Assembly: GCF_030548295.1 (NCBI RefSeq)
Contig: NZ_JAUOSB010000023.1
Coordinates: 1-40,811 of the forward strand
DNA length: 40,811 bases
Direction of reading: 5' to 3'
From: Wenyingzhuangia sp. 2_MG-2023
GTDB taxonomy: Bacteria; Bacteroidota; Bacteroidia; Flavobacteriales; Flavobacteriaceae
The notes under the pieces were generated by a model. It was not told the origin of the DNA and made no database searches. It was given only the letters and a program-made list of their open reading frames with translations. This document shows, piece by piece, positions 8,992 through 17,531 of the stretch; within the stretch, counting starts at the first letter, position 1; each line of letters begins with the position of its first letter. A program made the translations under genes and the position numbers.

Positions 8992-10272
8992 ATGAGAAAA
9001 GAAGTTATTAGAAAAGGATATTACAACCTAGTTTTAAACACAATTTTGGTTGTTTTTTTAGCTACACTTTTAGGTTATTCTTTAAAAAACAGTACTGCTT
9101 TTTTTGAAGAATCTTTGTTAGAAAAAGTTCATCATTTTCCCATCTTTTATTTCTTCCTACCCTCTATAGGAATTACCATCATTTACTTTACAAGAAAACA
9201 TCTATTCAAGGGAAAACAAAACAAAGGAATTAAAGAGGTTTATAATACGCTTGAAAACAGAAAAGATGAACTGCCTTTTTATAAAATTCCATCACATTAC
9301 ATCAACGGATTTTTAACGGTGGTTTTTGGAGGTTCTACAGGTGTAGAAGTTTCTACCGTAGTAGCCACTGCCGCTATAGGAAGTGCTGTTTACAAAAAAG
9401 AAAAAGTAGCCAATACTTATAAAACTGAATTAATTTGTGCGGGTGTCGCAGCCGGAGTTACTACTTTGTTCGGAAGTCCTATTGCAGGACTTTTATTTGC
9501 TATAGAAGTGATTTCTCGTAAAGTAACCAAAACCATCTTTTTAAGTTGTGTTATTTCTATTACCATCGCTCAAACATTCATGTATTTTTTTGACAACAAT
9601 AAATTGTTTGATTTTGAAGTTTTTCATTGGAAGTATCAAGCCATCCCATATATGGTTTTACTAAGTATTTTAGCTGGTATTATTGCTGTCTTTTTTACCA
9701 AAAGTGTCATTTTCATCAAATCTGCCTTTGGCAAAATAAAAAACAATTTCATTAGAGTAAATACAGGGGCCTTGTTGGTAGGAACTGCTATTTTTATGTT
9801 TCCTGCTTTATACGGAGACAGTTACCATGCCATTCCAGAATTATTACACACTGATTATCAAACTATTTCTATTGGATTTTTATTATCGCTTGTTCTGATT
9901 GTATTTTTAAAACCATTAGCAGCTTCTCTTACATTAGGAGCTGGAGGAGATGGTGGTGTATTTGCTCCTAGTATTGTAACAGGTGCTATCTTGGGAATTT
10001 TTGTAGCTTTATTTTGTAATCATTATTTTAAAACAGAATTAATCGTATTAAATTTTGCATTAATTGGAGCTGCAGCCATGTTAAGTGCAGCTATACACGC
10101 TCCTTTAACAGCATTGTTTTTAACTTGTAATATTGTAGACAATGGTTTTGCTTTGTTTTTACCTTTATTAGTTGGGGTTTTTATAGCCAAATTAATGGCT
10201 TCTTTTTTATGTAAACATACTGTGTATAGCTATGAAAAAGGATACAAAAAACTATCCATCCATCTAAAGTAA
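8992..10272 (+). CDS. ClC-family chloride channel or H+/Cl- antiporter
   Basis: A 426-residue integral membrane protein with about 10-12 hydrophobic helices and no C-terminal CBS domains. ClC signatures: GGSTGVEVSTVVATAAIG (about 113-130) carries the gating-glutamate position (E119), FGSPIAGLLFAIEV follows, and GAGGDGGVFAPS is the GxFxP ion-binding motif. The usual first motif GSGIP is replaced by a KGIKEV-like sequence near residue 79, and the canonical GREGP reads GVEVS, so the selectivity region is diverged. It sits between the two halves of the polyamine cluster, with terminators before it and a separate promoter after it, so it is probably its own unit. TAACTTTA at 8960 may be a weak -7 element. 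Confidence 0.9.
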   Translation: MRKEVIRKGYYNLVLNTILVVFLATLLGYSLKNSTAFFEESLLEKVHHFPIFYFFLPSIGITIIYFTRKHLFKGKQNKGIKEVYNTLENRKDELPFYKIPSHYINGFLTVVFGGSTGVEVSTVVATAAIGSAVYKKEKVANTYKTELICAGVAAGVTTLFGSPIAGLLFAIEVISRKVTKTIFLSCVISITIAQTFMYFFDNNKLFDFEVFHWKYQAIPYMVLLSILAGIIAVFFTKSVIFIKSAFGKIKNNFIRVNTGALLVGTAIFMFPALYGDSYHAIPELLHTDYQTISIGFLLSLVLIVFLKPLAASLTLGAGGDGGVFAPSIVTGAILGIFVALFCNHYFKTELIVLNFALIGAAAMLSAAIHAPLTALFLTCNIVDNGFALFLPLLVGVFIAKLMASFLCKHTVYSYEKGYKKLSIHLK

Positions 10273-10336
10273 TTAACCTCTGACAATCAATATTGTAGAT
10301 CTATTTTTTTCATCAAAAAAAAACAACTATTTTTAA

Positions 10337-10364
10337 TTGTAATTTGAAAAAAAAATTACATTTG
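10337..10364 (+). promoter_or_regulatory. Promoter for the carboxynorspermidine synthase gene
   Basis: TTG at 10337-10339, a 17-base spacer, and TACATTTG at 10357-10364 match the Bacteroidota consensus at both elements. The ATG is 34 bases downstream. Confidence 0.75.
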
Positions 10365-10398
10365 CCGAAAATTATAAATCAATTTAACAACATTAAAA

Positions 10399-11598
10399 AT
10401 GTCTAAAGTTTTAATCATTGGTGCTGGTGGAGTTGGTAGCGTTGTTGCACAAAAGTGTGCTGCTTCTCCTGAAGTTTTTTCTGAAATTATGTTAGCAAGC
10501 AGAACAAAATCTAAATGTGATGCGATTGCTGCTTTAATTAAGGATAGAAAAATTGAAACCGCACAAGTGGATGCCGATAACGTACCAGAATTGGTTGCGT
10601 TATTAAATGAGTTTCAACCAGAATTGGTCATCAACGTTGCGTTGCCATATCAGGATTTAACCATTATGGATGCTTGTTTAGAAACAGGTGTTAACTATTT
10701 AGATACTGCAAACTACGAACCTAAAGATGAGGCGAAGTTTGAGTATAGCTGGCAATGGGCATATCAAGAAAAATTTAAAGAAAAAGGATTGACCGCTATT
10801 TTAGGTTGTGGTTTTGATCCTGGTGTAACTAGTATTTATACTGCGTATGCTGCCAAACATCACTTTGATGAAATTCACTATTTAGATATTGTGGACTGTA
10901 ACGCGGGTGATCATGGAAAGGCATTTGCTACTAACTTTAACCCTGAAATCAACATCCGTGAAGTGATTCAAAAAGGACGTTATTGGGAAAATGGGCGATG
11001 GGTAGAAACAGAACCGCATGAAATTAAACAAGCTTTAAATTACCCTAACATTGGTCCTAAAAACTCTTATGTTATTTATCATGAGGAATTAGAATCTTTG
11101 GTTAAAAACTTTCCAACCTTAAAACGTGCTCGTTTCTGGATGACTTTTGGTGATGAATATTTAACGCATTTACGTGTCATTCAAAATATTGGTATGGCTA
11201 GTATTGAGCCAATCATGTATAAAGGTGTAGAAATTGTTCCTTTACAATTCTTAAAAGAAACCTTACCGAAACCAGAAGAATTAGCGGATGGTTATACAGG
11301 TGAGACTTCTATTGGTTGTAGAATTAAAGGAATTAAAGACGGACAAGAAAAAACGTATTACGTTTGGAACAACTGTAAACACCAAGATGCTTTTGATGAT
11401 GTATCATCTCAAGGAGTTTCTTACACCACAGGAGTACCTGCTATGTTAGGAGCTATGATGTTTTTAACAGGAAAGTGGAAAAAACCTGGAGTGTACAACG
11501 TAGAAGAATTCAACCCAGATCCATTTATGGAATTGATTGGTCAATACGGATTGCCTTGGCAAGAAGAGATCAATGGTAATTTAGAAATGAACTATTAA
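10399..11598 (+). CDS. Carboxynorspermidine synthase (saccharopine dehydrogenase family)
   Basis: A 399-residue NAD(P)H-dependent enzyme that condenses a diamine with aspartate semialdehyde: putrescine gives carboxyspermidine, diaminopropane gives carboxynorspermidine. The Rossmann motif GAGGVGSVVAQK is at residues 8-19. Conserved blocks shared with the characterised Vibrio enzyme include ILGCGFDPGVTSIY, DCNAGDHGKAFATNF and SYTTGVPAMLGAMMF. The pairing with the matching decarboxylase downstream and the putrescine genes upstream separates it from lysine-pathway saccharopine dehydrogenases. In this context putrescine is the likely substrate and spermidine the likely end product, which is inference. 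Confidence 0.93.
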   Translation: MSKVLIIGAGGVGSVVAQKCAASPEVFSEIMLASRTKSKCDAIAALIKDRKIETAQVDADNVPELVALLNEFQPELVINVALPYQDLTIMDACLETGVNYLDTANYEPKDEAKFEYSWQWAYQEKFKEKGLTAILGCGFDPGVTSIYTAYAAKHHFDEIHYLDIVDCNAGDHGKAFATNFNPEINIREVIQKGRYWENGRWVETEPHEIKQALNYPNIGPKNSYVIYHEELESLVKNFPTLKRARFWMTFGDEYLTHLRVIQNIGMASIEPIMYKGVEIVPLQFLKETLPKPEELADGYTGETSIGCRIKGIKDGQEKTYYVWNNCKHQDAFDDVSSQGVSYTTGVPAMLGAMMFLTGKWKKPGVYNVEEFNPDPFMELIGQYGLPWQEEINGNLEMNY

Positions 11599-11650
11599 TA
11601 TATCAAACAACATTTGGTTTACAGCCAAATACAATGTTTACTAAAATATA

Positions 11651-11698
11651 GGTAGTAGGTATTTCTTTTAAAGAACTACTTACTACCTTTTTCTTTTT
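11651..11698 (+). terminator. Terminator-like hairpin before nspC, possible attenuator
   Basis: An 11-bp stem (GGTAGTAGGTA at 11651-11661 with TACTTACTACC at 11677-11687, one G-T wobble) is followed by TTTTTCTTTTT and ends only 6 bases before the nspC ATG. Another weak hairpin (ATTTGG/CCAAAT) precedes it near 11615-11633. Because no promoter fits between the T-tract and the ATG, nspC must be read through this structure. Confidence 0.65.
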
Positions 11699-11704
11699 AT
11701 AAAA

Positions 11705-12844
11705 ATGATAGACTACAACCAAATTCCCTCTTCTTCTTTTGTACTAGATGAAGAATTGTTACGTAACAATTTAAGTTTGATTAAAAACGTGCAAGACCAA
11801 GCAGGTATAGAAATTATTCTTGCTTTTAAAGGTTTTGCTATGTGGGGAGCCTTCCCTATTGTTCGTGAATATATAAAAGGAGCAACCGCTAGCTCTTTAT
11901 ACGAAGCTCGTTTGTGTTTTGAAGAAATGAAAACCAAAGCACATACTTATGCCGCTGCTTATGTTCCTGAAGAATTTGAGGAATTAATGAGTTACAGTTC
12001 TCATATTGTATTCAACTCTGTGTCACAATTTCATAAATATTATGAGCAAACACTTACTGCTGGTCATAAAATTTCTTGTGGAATTAGAATCAACCCAGAA
12101 CAAAGTGATGTGGAAGTAGATTTATACAATCCTAGCTCTCCAAAATCAAGATTGGGAGTGTTAAAAGATTTTATGCCCGAAGCATTACCAAAAGGTGTAG
12201 AAGGATTGCATTTTCATGTGTTGTGCGAATCAGATTCTTATAGCTTAGAAAAAACGTTAGTTGCTTTAGAAGAAAGATTTGGAGAATATTTACATCAAAT
12301 CAAGTGGATCAATATGGGTGGCGGTCATTTAATGACTCGTAAAGGTTATGACACCGAGCATTTAATCAACCTATTAAAAGCTTTTAAAGAAAAATACAAC
12401 ATCCATATTCTCTTAGAACCAGGGAGTGCTTTTGCATGGGAAACAGGAGTTTTAACGGCTCAAGTATTAGACATCGTTCCTAGTAGAGGAGTTACCACTG
12501 CTTTGTTAGATGTTTCTTTTACAGCTCACATGCCAGATACTTTAGAAATGCCTTACAGACCCAAAATTGTTGGAGCATCAGATCCTGATGAAAATAGCAA
12601 ATTTGTGTATCGATTAGGAGGAACTAGCTGTTTGGCTGGTGATTTTATGGAAGAATATGCTTTTGAAAAAGGATTAAACATAGGAGATCAGATTATTTTT
12701 AAAGATATGATTCATTATACAATGGTAAAAACGAGCATGTTTAACGGAGTCAAACATCCTGACATTTGTATATGGACTATTGACAAGACCCTGAAAACGC
12801 TGCGTAAATTCGGCTATAATGATTATAAAAGTAGACTTTCCTAA
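11705..12844 (+). CDS. nspC: Carboxynorspermidine decarboxylase
   Basis: A 379-residue PLP enzyme of the alanine-racemase fold, related to diaminopimelate decarboxylase; it decarboxylates carboxy(nor)spermidine to (nor)spermidine in the last step of this route. The PLP lysine is in ILAFKGFAMWGAF (K42). Further support: WINMGGGHLMTRKGYD (phosphate loop), ILLEPGSAFAWETG, and the C-terminal cysteine block RLGGTSCLAGDFM typical of the group IV decarboxylases. It follows the synthase gene after 106 bases that contain a terminator-like hairpin. Confidence 0.95.
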   Translation: MIDYNQIPSSSFVLDEELLRNNLSLIKNVQDQAGIEIILAFKGFAMWGAFPIVREYIKGATASSLYEARLCFEEMKTKAHTYAAAYVPEEFEELMSYSSHIVFNSVSQFHKYYEQTLTAGHKISCGIRINPEQSDVEVDLYNPSSPKSRLGVLKDFMPEALPKGVEGLHFHVLCESDSYSLEKTLVALEERFGEYLHQIKWINMGGGHLMTRKGYDTEHLINLLKAFKEKYNIHILLEPGSAFAWETGVLTAQVLDIVPSRGVTTALLDVSFTAHMPDTLEMPYRPKIVGASDPDENSKFVYRLGGTSCLAGDFMEEYAFEKGLNIGDQIIFKDMIHYTMVKTSMFNGVKHPDICIWTIDKTLKTLRKFGYNDYKSRLS

Positions 12845-12952
12845 TAGCATACTGTATATCAGAAAAGTACAGTTAAAAATAAAATAGTTTTTATGATAGA
12901 TGATGGTTTATTTATTCTACCTTGCAGACTTTAAAAATATACATTTATTATT

Positions 12953-13144
12953 ATGAGTAACGGTACAGTAAAGTTTTTCAACGATTCAAAAGGTTATGGA
13001 TTTATTACTCCAGACGATGGAAGTAAAGATGTGTTTGTTCACATTAATGGTTTAACTGATGAAATCGCTGAGGGAGACAAAGTTTCTTTTGACGTTGAAG
13101 AAGGTCGTAAAGGATTAAACGCAGTAAACGTACAAGTTATCTAA
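12953..13144 (+). CDS. Cold shock domain protein
   Basis: A 63-residue single cold-shock domain. It carries the RNP-1 motif KGYGFIT and RNP-2 motif VFVHI, which bind single-stranded RNA or DNA. Proteins of this type act as RNA chaperones. The length is normal for the family. The 108-base upstream gap holds a weak -7-like TACCTTGC near 12919. A terminator follows directly. Confidence 0.96.
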   Translation: MSNGTVKFFNDSKGYGFITPDDGSKDVFVHINGLTDEIAEGDKVSFDVEEGRKGLNAVNVQVI

Positions 13145-13173
13145 TTTGATTCCTTTACTATAAAGTTTAAACG

Positions 13174-13205
13174 AAAAACCTATCATTCATTTGATGGGTT
13201 TTTTT
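13174..13205 (+). terminator. Intrinsic terminator of the cold shock gene
   Basis: A 12-bp stem (AAAAACCTATCA / TGATGGGTTTTT, one wobble) with a TTCATT loop is followed by further T residues. Confidence 0.85.
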
Positions 13206-13249
13206 GTGTTTATACACATCTGATTTTAAATTTTATTATTGCAACTATT

Positions 13250-13288
13250 AAAACCGACTAAACACAAAAATTGTATTTAGTCGGTTTT
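13250..13288. terminator. Bidirectional terminator, serving the FucP-like gene
   Basis: A 13-bp inverted repeat (AAAACCGACTAAA at 13250-13262 with TTTAGTCGGTTTT at 13276-13288) carries T-tracts on both strands. It lies just past the 3' end of the minus-strand permease gene. Confidence 0.8.
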
Positions 13289-13311
13289 TAACAAATTATA
13301 ATTTGAGTCTC

Positions 13312-14625
13312 TTAATCTACAATCTCATTGTTCTTGTTCACTCTTAACCCGTACCAAGCTATGTACACAAAACAAAACAAGGGTAAGATAAAAGAGATAT
13401 TAACTTCTGAAACTCCTAATACTTTAACATCCGCTACTCCATTACCACCAGCATCAATAATAATTCCTTGTAGTTTTGGCATCAAAGCACCACCAACAAT
13501 AGCCATAATCAAACCTGCTGATCCAATTTTTGACTGTTCTTCTGTCAATCCTCCCAACGCAATACCATAAATAGTAGGAAACATTAAAGACATAAAAAAC
13601 GAAATAGCAACCAAGCAATACAACCCTACCCTACCTTCTATAAAAATGGTAAAAAGTGTAAAAACACCTCCAAAAACGGCAAACATCATTAGTAGTTTTC
13701 CAGCATTAACAAATCTTAACAGATAAGTACCAATGGCACGTCCTACGGTAAAAAGCACAAAAGCTGCCATTTGATAATAACCAGCCGTTACACTATCAAT
13801 ACCAATAGCTTCAGAATATTGATATATATACGTCCAACACATAATTAAACATCCCATGTGAAAAATTTGCGCTAAAACCCCTAAAACATATTTTTTATTC
13901 TTTGAAAGAATCTTAAATGTATAGCCTATTTTAGGTAAAGCTCCTTCTTCTTTAGACTGAGGCATTTTACTAACTACAAACAACGTAAAAACACCAATAA
14001 GCACCAATCCTAAAATAACATACGGGTTTCTAATCACTAACAAGTCAGATGTTTTTACCAGTATTTTTGAAACTTCATCCAAAGAACTAAAATCATCAAT
14101 ATCATCACTTTTTAAATTCTTTAACACAAACTGTTGTGCTACAAACAAACCAGCAATCAACCCTATAGGATTGAAAGCTTGAGCCAAATTTAAACGTTGA
14201 GTTGCTGTTTCTTTAGGTCCCATAGCCAAAGCATAAGGATTTGCTGCTGTTTCTAAAAATGCCAACCCAAAGGTTAACACATACAATCCTACACAAAAAA
14301 ACCAAAATTGCTCAGTAATAGCTGCAGGATAAAATAACAATGCACCTGTTGCATACAAGCCTAAACCTATTAAAATTCCTACCTTATAAGAGTATTTTCT
14401 CATAAACATAGCTGCAGGTAAAGCCATACAAAAATAACCTCCATAAAAAGCCATCTGTACCCAAGCAGCCTGTGAGTTAGACAACTCTAATACCTTTTTA
14501 AAAGCTTGCACCATAGGATCGGTAACTGCATTTGCAAATCCCCACAAAGCAAATAAAGAAGTCACCAACACAAAAGGAATTATCATCTTCTTAGGTACTA
14601 CTGATATATTTTGTTGCATATTCAT
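13312..14625 (-). CDS. FucP-type sugar:H+ symporter (MFS)
   Basis: A 437-residue major facilitator with 12 predicted membrane helices. It strongly resembles L-fucose permease FucP: LFALWGFANAVTDPMVQAF at the start of helix 1, the block YGGYFCMALPAAMF, and FLETAANPYALAMGPKETA in the N-terminal half. FucP-like proteins of this family import fucose, galactose, glucose or related sugars with protons, so the exact substrate is open. No sugar-catabolic gene is adjacent. It is divergent from a second sugar permease across a 227-base gap, which would hold both promoters. The ATG at 14625 is followed two codons later by a second ATG that is equally possible. Confidence 0.88.
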   Translation of the reverse strand: MNMQQNISVVPKKMIIPFVLVTSLFALWGFANAVTDPMVQAFKKVLELSNSQAAWVQMAFYGGYFCMALPAAMFMRKYSYKVGILIGLGLYATGALLFYPAAITEQFWFFCVGLYVLTFGLAFLETAANPYALAMGPKETATQRLNLAQAFNPIGLIAGLFVAQQFVLKNLKSDDIDDFSSLDEVSKILVKTSDLLVIRNPYVILGLVLIGVFTLFVVSKMPQSKEEGALPKIGYTFKILSKNKKYVLGVLAQIFHMGCLIMCWTYIYQYSEAIGIDSVTAGYYQMAAFVLFTVGRAIGTYLLRFVNAGKLLMMFAVFGGVFTLFTIFIEGRVGLYCLVAISFFMSLMFPTIYGIALGGLTEEQSKIGSAGLIMAIVGGALMPKLQGIIIDAGGNGVADVKVLGVSEVNISFILPLFCFVYIAWYGLRVNKNNEIVD

Positions 14626-14852
14626 TTTTTGAATTTAATTTTTAAGAATCATGAAACTAACTCATATATAACATATAATATCAATTTTTTCGACAAATGA
14701 TAGATCTAGCAATCTAAACGATACAAGTTAGCCCATTAAAGATTTTTTTAATAAAAAATAAAATCATCGTATGTATTAAAAAGAAGAGAGACTTGTTTAA
14801 AATATCTTCGCTTTTACATATATTTCAAGTAAATCTATAAAAGCCACCAAAT

Positions 14853-16181
14853 ATGTCTAGCACAAACGCATCAATTGCAGGAAACAAAAACAAATCTCTA
14901 GTTCCTATTTTAATTATAGCTGGACTTTTTTTCATTTTTGGATTTGTTACATGGATCAACGGAGCTTTGATTCCTTTTATGAAAGCTATCAATGAATTAA
15001 CTTCTGCACAGTCTCTTTTAGTAGCTTCTGCTTCCTACATTTCTTTTGTGGTTATGGCAATACCCGCTTCCTACATTTTAAACAAAATTGGATACAAGAA
15101 AGGAATGTCTTTAGGCCTGTTTGTAATGGGAATTGGAGCCTTGGTTTTTATTCCTGCTGCAGAAGCTAGAACGTATTGGATGTTTTTAACAGGAATCTTT
15201 ATTCAAGGAGCTGGAATGACTTTATTACAAACAGCGTCAAATCCGTATATTACTATTTTAGGTCCTATTGAAAGTGCTGCCAAAAGAATTGCTATTATGG
15301 GAATTGCCAACAAAGTAGCTGGAGCTTTAGGATCTATTATTTTTGGAGCCTTGTTACTATCTGGTATTGATGAAATTCAAGAAAAACTTCTTATTGTAAC
15401 AAATTCTGAAAAATCAGAACTCTTAAATACCATGGCAGATAGTGTGGTAATTCCATACATTGTAATGGCTATTGTATTATTTGCACTTGGAGTTTTGATT
15501 AGAAAAGCTCCATTACCAAATGTAGAAGCAGAGCCTATTGAAGAGTCACAAGATGGAACAACAAACAAAACTAGTATTTTTCAATTCCCTCATTTATGGT
15601 TAGGAGTTTTTACGTTATTTATGTACGTGGGAGTAGAAGTAATTGCTGGAGATACGATTATTGCCTATGGTATTTCATTAGGAATTCCTGCTATGGATGC
15701 TAAATTCTTTACCACATTTACTTTAATGGCCATGGTAGCCACCTATGCATTAGGTGCTGTATTAATTCCAAAATATTTAAGCCAAACAACTGCTTTAAAA
15801 ATAAGTGCATTGTTAGGGATTCTTTTCTCTTTTTGTATTGTATTAACTACAGAATTTACTTCTGTTTTATTTGTTGCTGCCCTTGGTATTGCCAATGCCT
15901 TAGTTTGGCCAGCTATATGGCCTTTGACACTAAAAGGGTTGGGTAAATTTACAAAAACGGCTTCTGCCCTATTGATAATGGCTATTTCTGGAGGAGCGAT
16001 TCTTCCTCCATTGTATGGTGAATTAGTTGACAGCAACAAAGCAACCTATCTTGCACAAGGGATGAATGATGCTATGGCAACTGCGAATGCAGCTACAAAA
16101 GGATATTGGATTCTACTACCTTGTTATATAATTATCTTATACTACGCTATGTATGGACATAAACTAGGATTGAAAAAATAA
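14853..16181 (+). CDS. GluP/NagP-type sugar permease (MFS)
   Basis: A 442-residue major facilitator of the glucose/galactose transporter subfamily. Signatures: FFIFGFVTWINGALIPFMK in helix 1, LLQTASNPYITILGP, and ESAAKRIAIMGIANKVAG before helix 5. The C-terminal half has a further six helices after a polar loop (about residues 225-245). Substrates in the family include glucose, galactose and N-acetylglucosamine; this one is unassigned. It is transcribed away from the FucP-like gene and ends in a strong terminator. Confidence 0.88.
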   Translation: MSSTNASIAGNKNKSLVPILIIAGLFFIFGFVTWINGALIPFMKAINELTSAQSLLVASASYISFVVMAIPASYILNKIGYKKGMSLGLFVMGIGALVFIPAAEARTYWMFLTGIFIQGAGMTLLQTASNPYITILGPIESAAKRIAIMGIANKVAGALGSIIFGALLLSGIDEIQEKLLIVTNSEKSELLNTMADSVVIPYIVMAIVLFALGVLIRKAPLPNVEAEPIEESQDGTTNKTSIFQFPHLWLGVFTLFMYVGVEVIAGDTIIAYGISLGIPAMDAKFFTTFTLMAMVATYALGAVLIPKYLSQTTALKISALLGILFSFCIVLTTEFTSVLFVAALGIANALVWPAIWPLTLKGLGKFTKTASALLIMAISGGAILPPLYGELVDSNKATYLAQGMNDAMATANAATKGYWILLPCYIIILYYAMYGHKLGLKK

Positions 16182-16186
16182 AACCT

Positions 16187-16229
16187 AAAAGACAAAAACG
16201 ATCAAATAATTGATTGTTTTTTGTCTTTT
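16187..16229 (+). terminator. Intrinsic terminator of the GluP-type permease
   Basis: A long, nearly perfect stem (AAAAGACAAAAACGATCAA with TTGATTGTTTTTTGTCTTTT, one bulge and one wobble) lies 6 bases after the stop codon. Confidence 0.85.
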
Positions 16230-16268
16230 AAATATTGATAGTAACTTAGTATATTCACAAACAGAATT

Positions 16269-16727
16269 ATGAATAAACTCAAAAATTGTTTTAACTACCT
16301 ACTACTCTTTGTTAATTTTATAATTCTTTTGGATTTTTTTCTACCTAAAAAAATTAAGGAAGAAAAAATTATAGCCATCTCTACTAAAAAACAGAACTAT
16401 CACAATGCTGCCAGAAATTTTCATCTTACACACAAAGTAAAAACGGCAAACTATCACTTTTATGTATCCGATGATTTTAAGAGCACAACTACCATAGGAC
16501 AATCAGTTGCTTTAAAGATTTCTCCTATCTTCCAAAAAACACACGTTTATAAAAACCTGGCTACTCAGACTCAAGGAATGTATTCACTTCGCCTTTTTTC
16601 TGGATTTATTTTTCCGATTTTCAGCATACCCATCACGATCTGTAATATTTATGACAAATTAAAAACGATAGCTCTTATAATGGTACCTATTTTATTTATC
16701 GACTTGATATACCTTCTCTTTTATTAA
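16269..16727 (+). CDS. Small membrane protein of unknown function
   Basis: A 152-residue protein that I do not recognise. There is a hydrophobic segment at about residues 8-24, then a basic and polar region (about 25-105) of mixed strand character, then two hydrophobic stretches near the C-terminus (about 108-124 and 132-152). The layout suggests an inner-membrane protein with a soluble domain between anchors. It is monocistronic, placed between a terminator and the convergent flavodoxin gene. Coding confidence rests on length, ATG start, and base composition like its neighbours. Confidence 0.6.
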   Translation: MNKLKNCFNYLLLFVNFIILLDFFLPKKIKEEKIIAISTKKQNYHNAARNFHLTHKVKTANYHFYVSDDFKSTTTIGQSVALKISPIFQKTHVYKNLATQTQGMYSLRLFSGFIFPIFSIPITICNIYDKLKTIALIMVPILFIDLIYLLFY

Positions 16728-16749
16728 ATCAATTGGATTCAAGATCTAT

Positions 16750-17259
16750 TTACAATTTTTTTGTTATCAAATCCAACCAACCAGTTATTCTTTCCTCATT
16801 TAAATGCGATTCATTGTCATTGTCCAAAGCCAAACCGTAAAAATAAGCCTCATCATTTGGAATAATTGCCTTAGAATCTGTATGTCTATATCCATCTACA
16901 GGCCATTTTCCAATTACCTCTCCTCCATTTTCTAAAACAACCTCTGCTAACATTCCAACTCCATCAATAAAATACTCTGCATATCCAATTTGATCTCCTA
17001 ATCCATAAATAGCTACTTTCTTTCCCGTAAAATCAATCGTTTTAAACTCGTCAAAAAAAGTTTCCCAATCACTCTGTAAATCTCCATCATACCAAGTAGA
17101 CAAACCCAACAAAATAAAATCATAAGGTTTAAAATCTTCTGCTTTTGCTTCTGATATTTCTTTGACTTCTATGTTTTTAAAAGCATCTACAATATCATGC
17201 GTCAATTCTTCTGTAATTCCCGTATCCGATCCAAAAAATAATCCAACTGTATGTTCCAT
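16750..17259 (-). CDS. Flavodoxin (long-chain)
   Basis: A 169-residue flavodoxin, an FMN-binding electron carrier of low potential. The phosphate-binding loop GSDTGITEE is near the N-terminus, the FMN aromatic site is in LGLSTWYDGDLQSDW, and the long-chain insertion follows GLGDQIGYAEYFIDG. The start at 17259 is preferred over an in-frame ATG at 17289: AGAGGAAG, a rare strong Shine-Dalgarno, lies just before 17259, and a -7 promoter element overlaps the upstream ATG. It is divergent from pyruvate formate-lyase. In E. coli, reduced flavodoxin feeds electrons to the PFL-activating enzyme, and the same role is likely here. Confidence 0.93.
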   Translation of the reverse strand: MEHTVGLFFGSDTGITEELTHDIVDAFKNIEVKEISEAKAEDFKPYDFILLGLSTWYDGDLQSDWETFFDEFKTIDFTGKKVAIYGLGDQIGYAEYFIDGVGMLAEVVLENGGEVIGKWPVDGYRHTDSKAIIPNDEAYFYGLALDNDNESHLNEERITGWLDLITKKL

Positions 17260-17286
17260 TTCTTCCTCTTTAATTGTTCTGAGAAT

Positions 17287-17294
17287 CAAAGTTA
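17287..17294 (-). promoter_or_regulatory. Promoter -7 element for flavodoxin
   Basis: TAACTTTG on the minus strand is an exact TAnnTTTG match. It lies about 27 bases before the chosen start and overlaps the alternative ATG, which argues against that longer reading. No TTG -33 element was found at the usual spacing. Confidence 0.5.
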
Positions 17295-17493
17295 CTTTAT
17301 TTTTATTTATTCTTAATAAACTAAATAAAAATACTACTATAGAAATGTGTAAAAAACCATCAAATAGTTGTCACTAAATTCATCGTTTACAGAATTTATT
17401 AAAAATATAACACTAAAACTACTTATGATTTTATGATTTTACAAAAATGAAAATATTAAAAGATAAAAAGGTGTTTTATTATGTAATTTTATT

Positions 17494-17501
17494 TAAATTT
17501 G
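17494..17501 (+). promoter_or_regulatory. Promoter -7 element for pflB
   Basis: TAAATTTG is an exact TAnnTTTG match, 30 bases before the ATG at 17532. It overlaps the in-frame TTG at 17499 and nearly abuts the ATG at 17502, so those are unlikely to be the start. A clear -33 TTG is lacking. Confidence 0.5.
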
Positions 17502-17531
17502 ATGTATAGAAATCAACTAATCATTATTCGT

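Noticed and set aside
13312-16181. A polysaccharide utilisation locus around the two sugar permeases
   Set aside because: No SusC/SusD pair, glycoside hydrolase or sugar kinase is nearby; only the two permeases are present.
17260-17289. Longer flavodoxin with start at 17289
   Set aside because: A TAACTTTG promoter element overlaps that ATG, whereas 17259 has a strong Shine-Dalgarno and gives the normal N-terminus.
17499-17531. Longer pflB with start at 17499 or 17502
   Set aside because: A TAAATTTG promoter element covers or abuts these codons, and the extra residues do not align with the E. coli enzyme.
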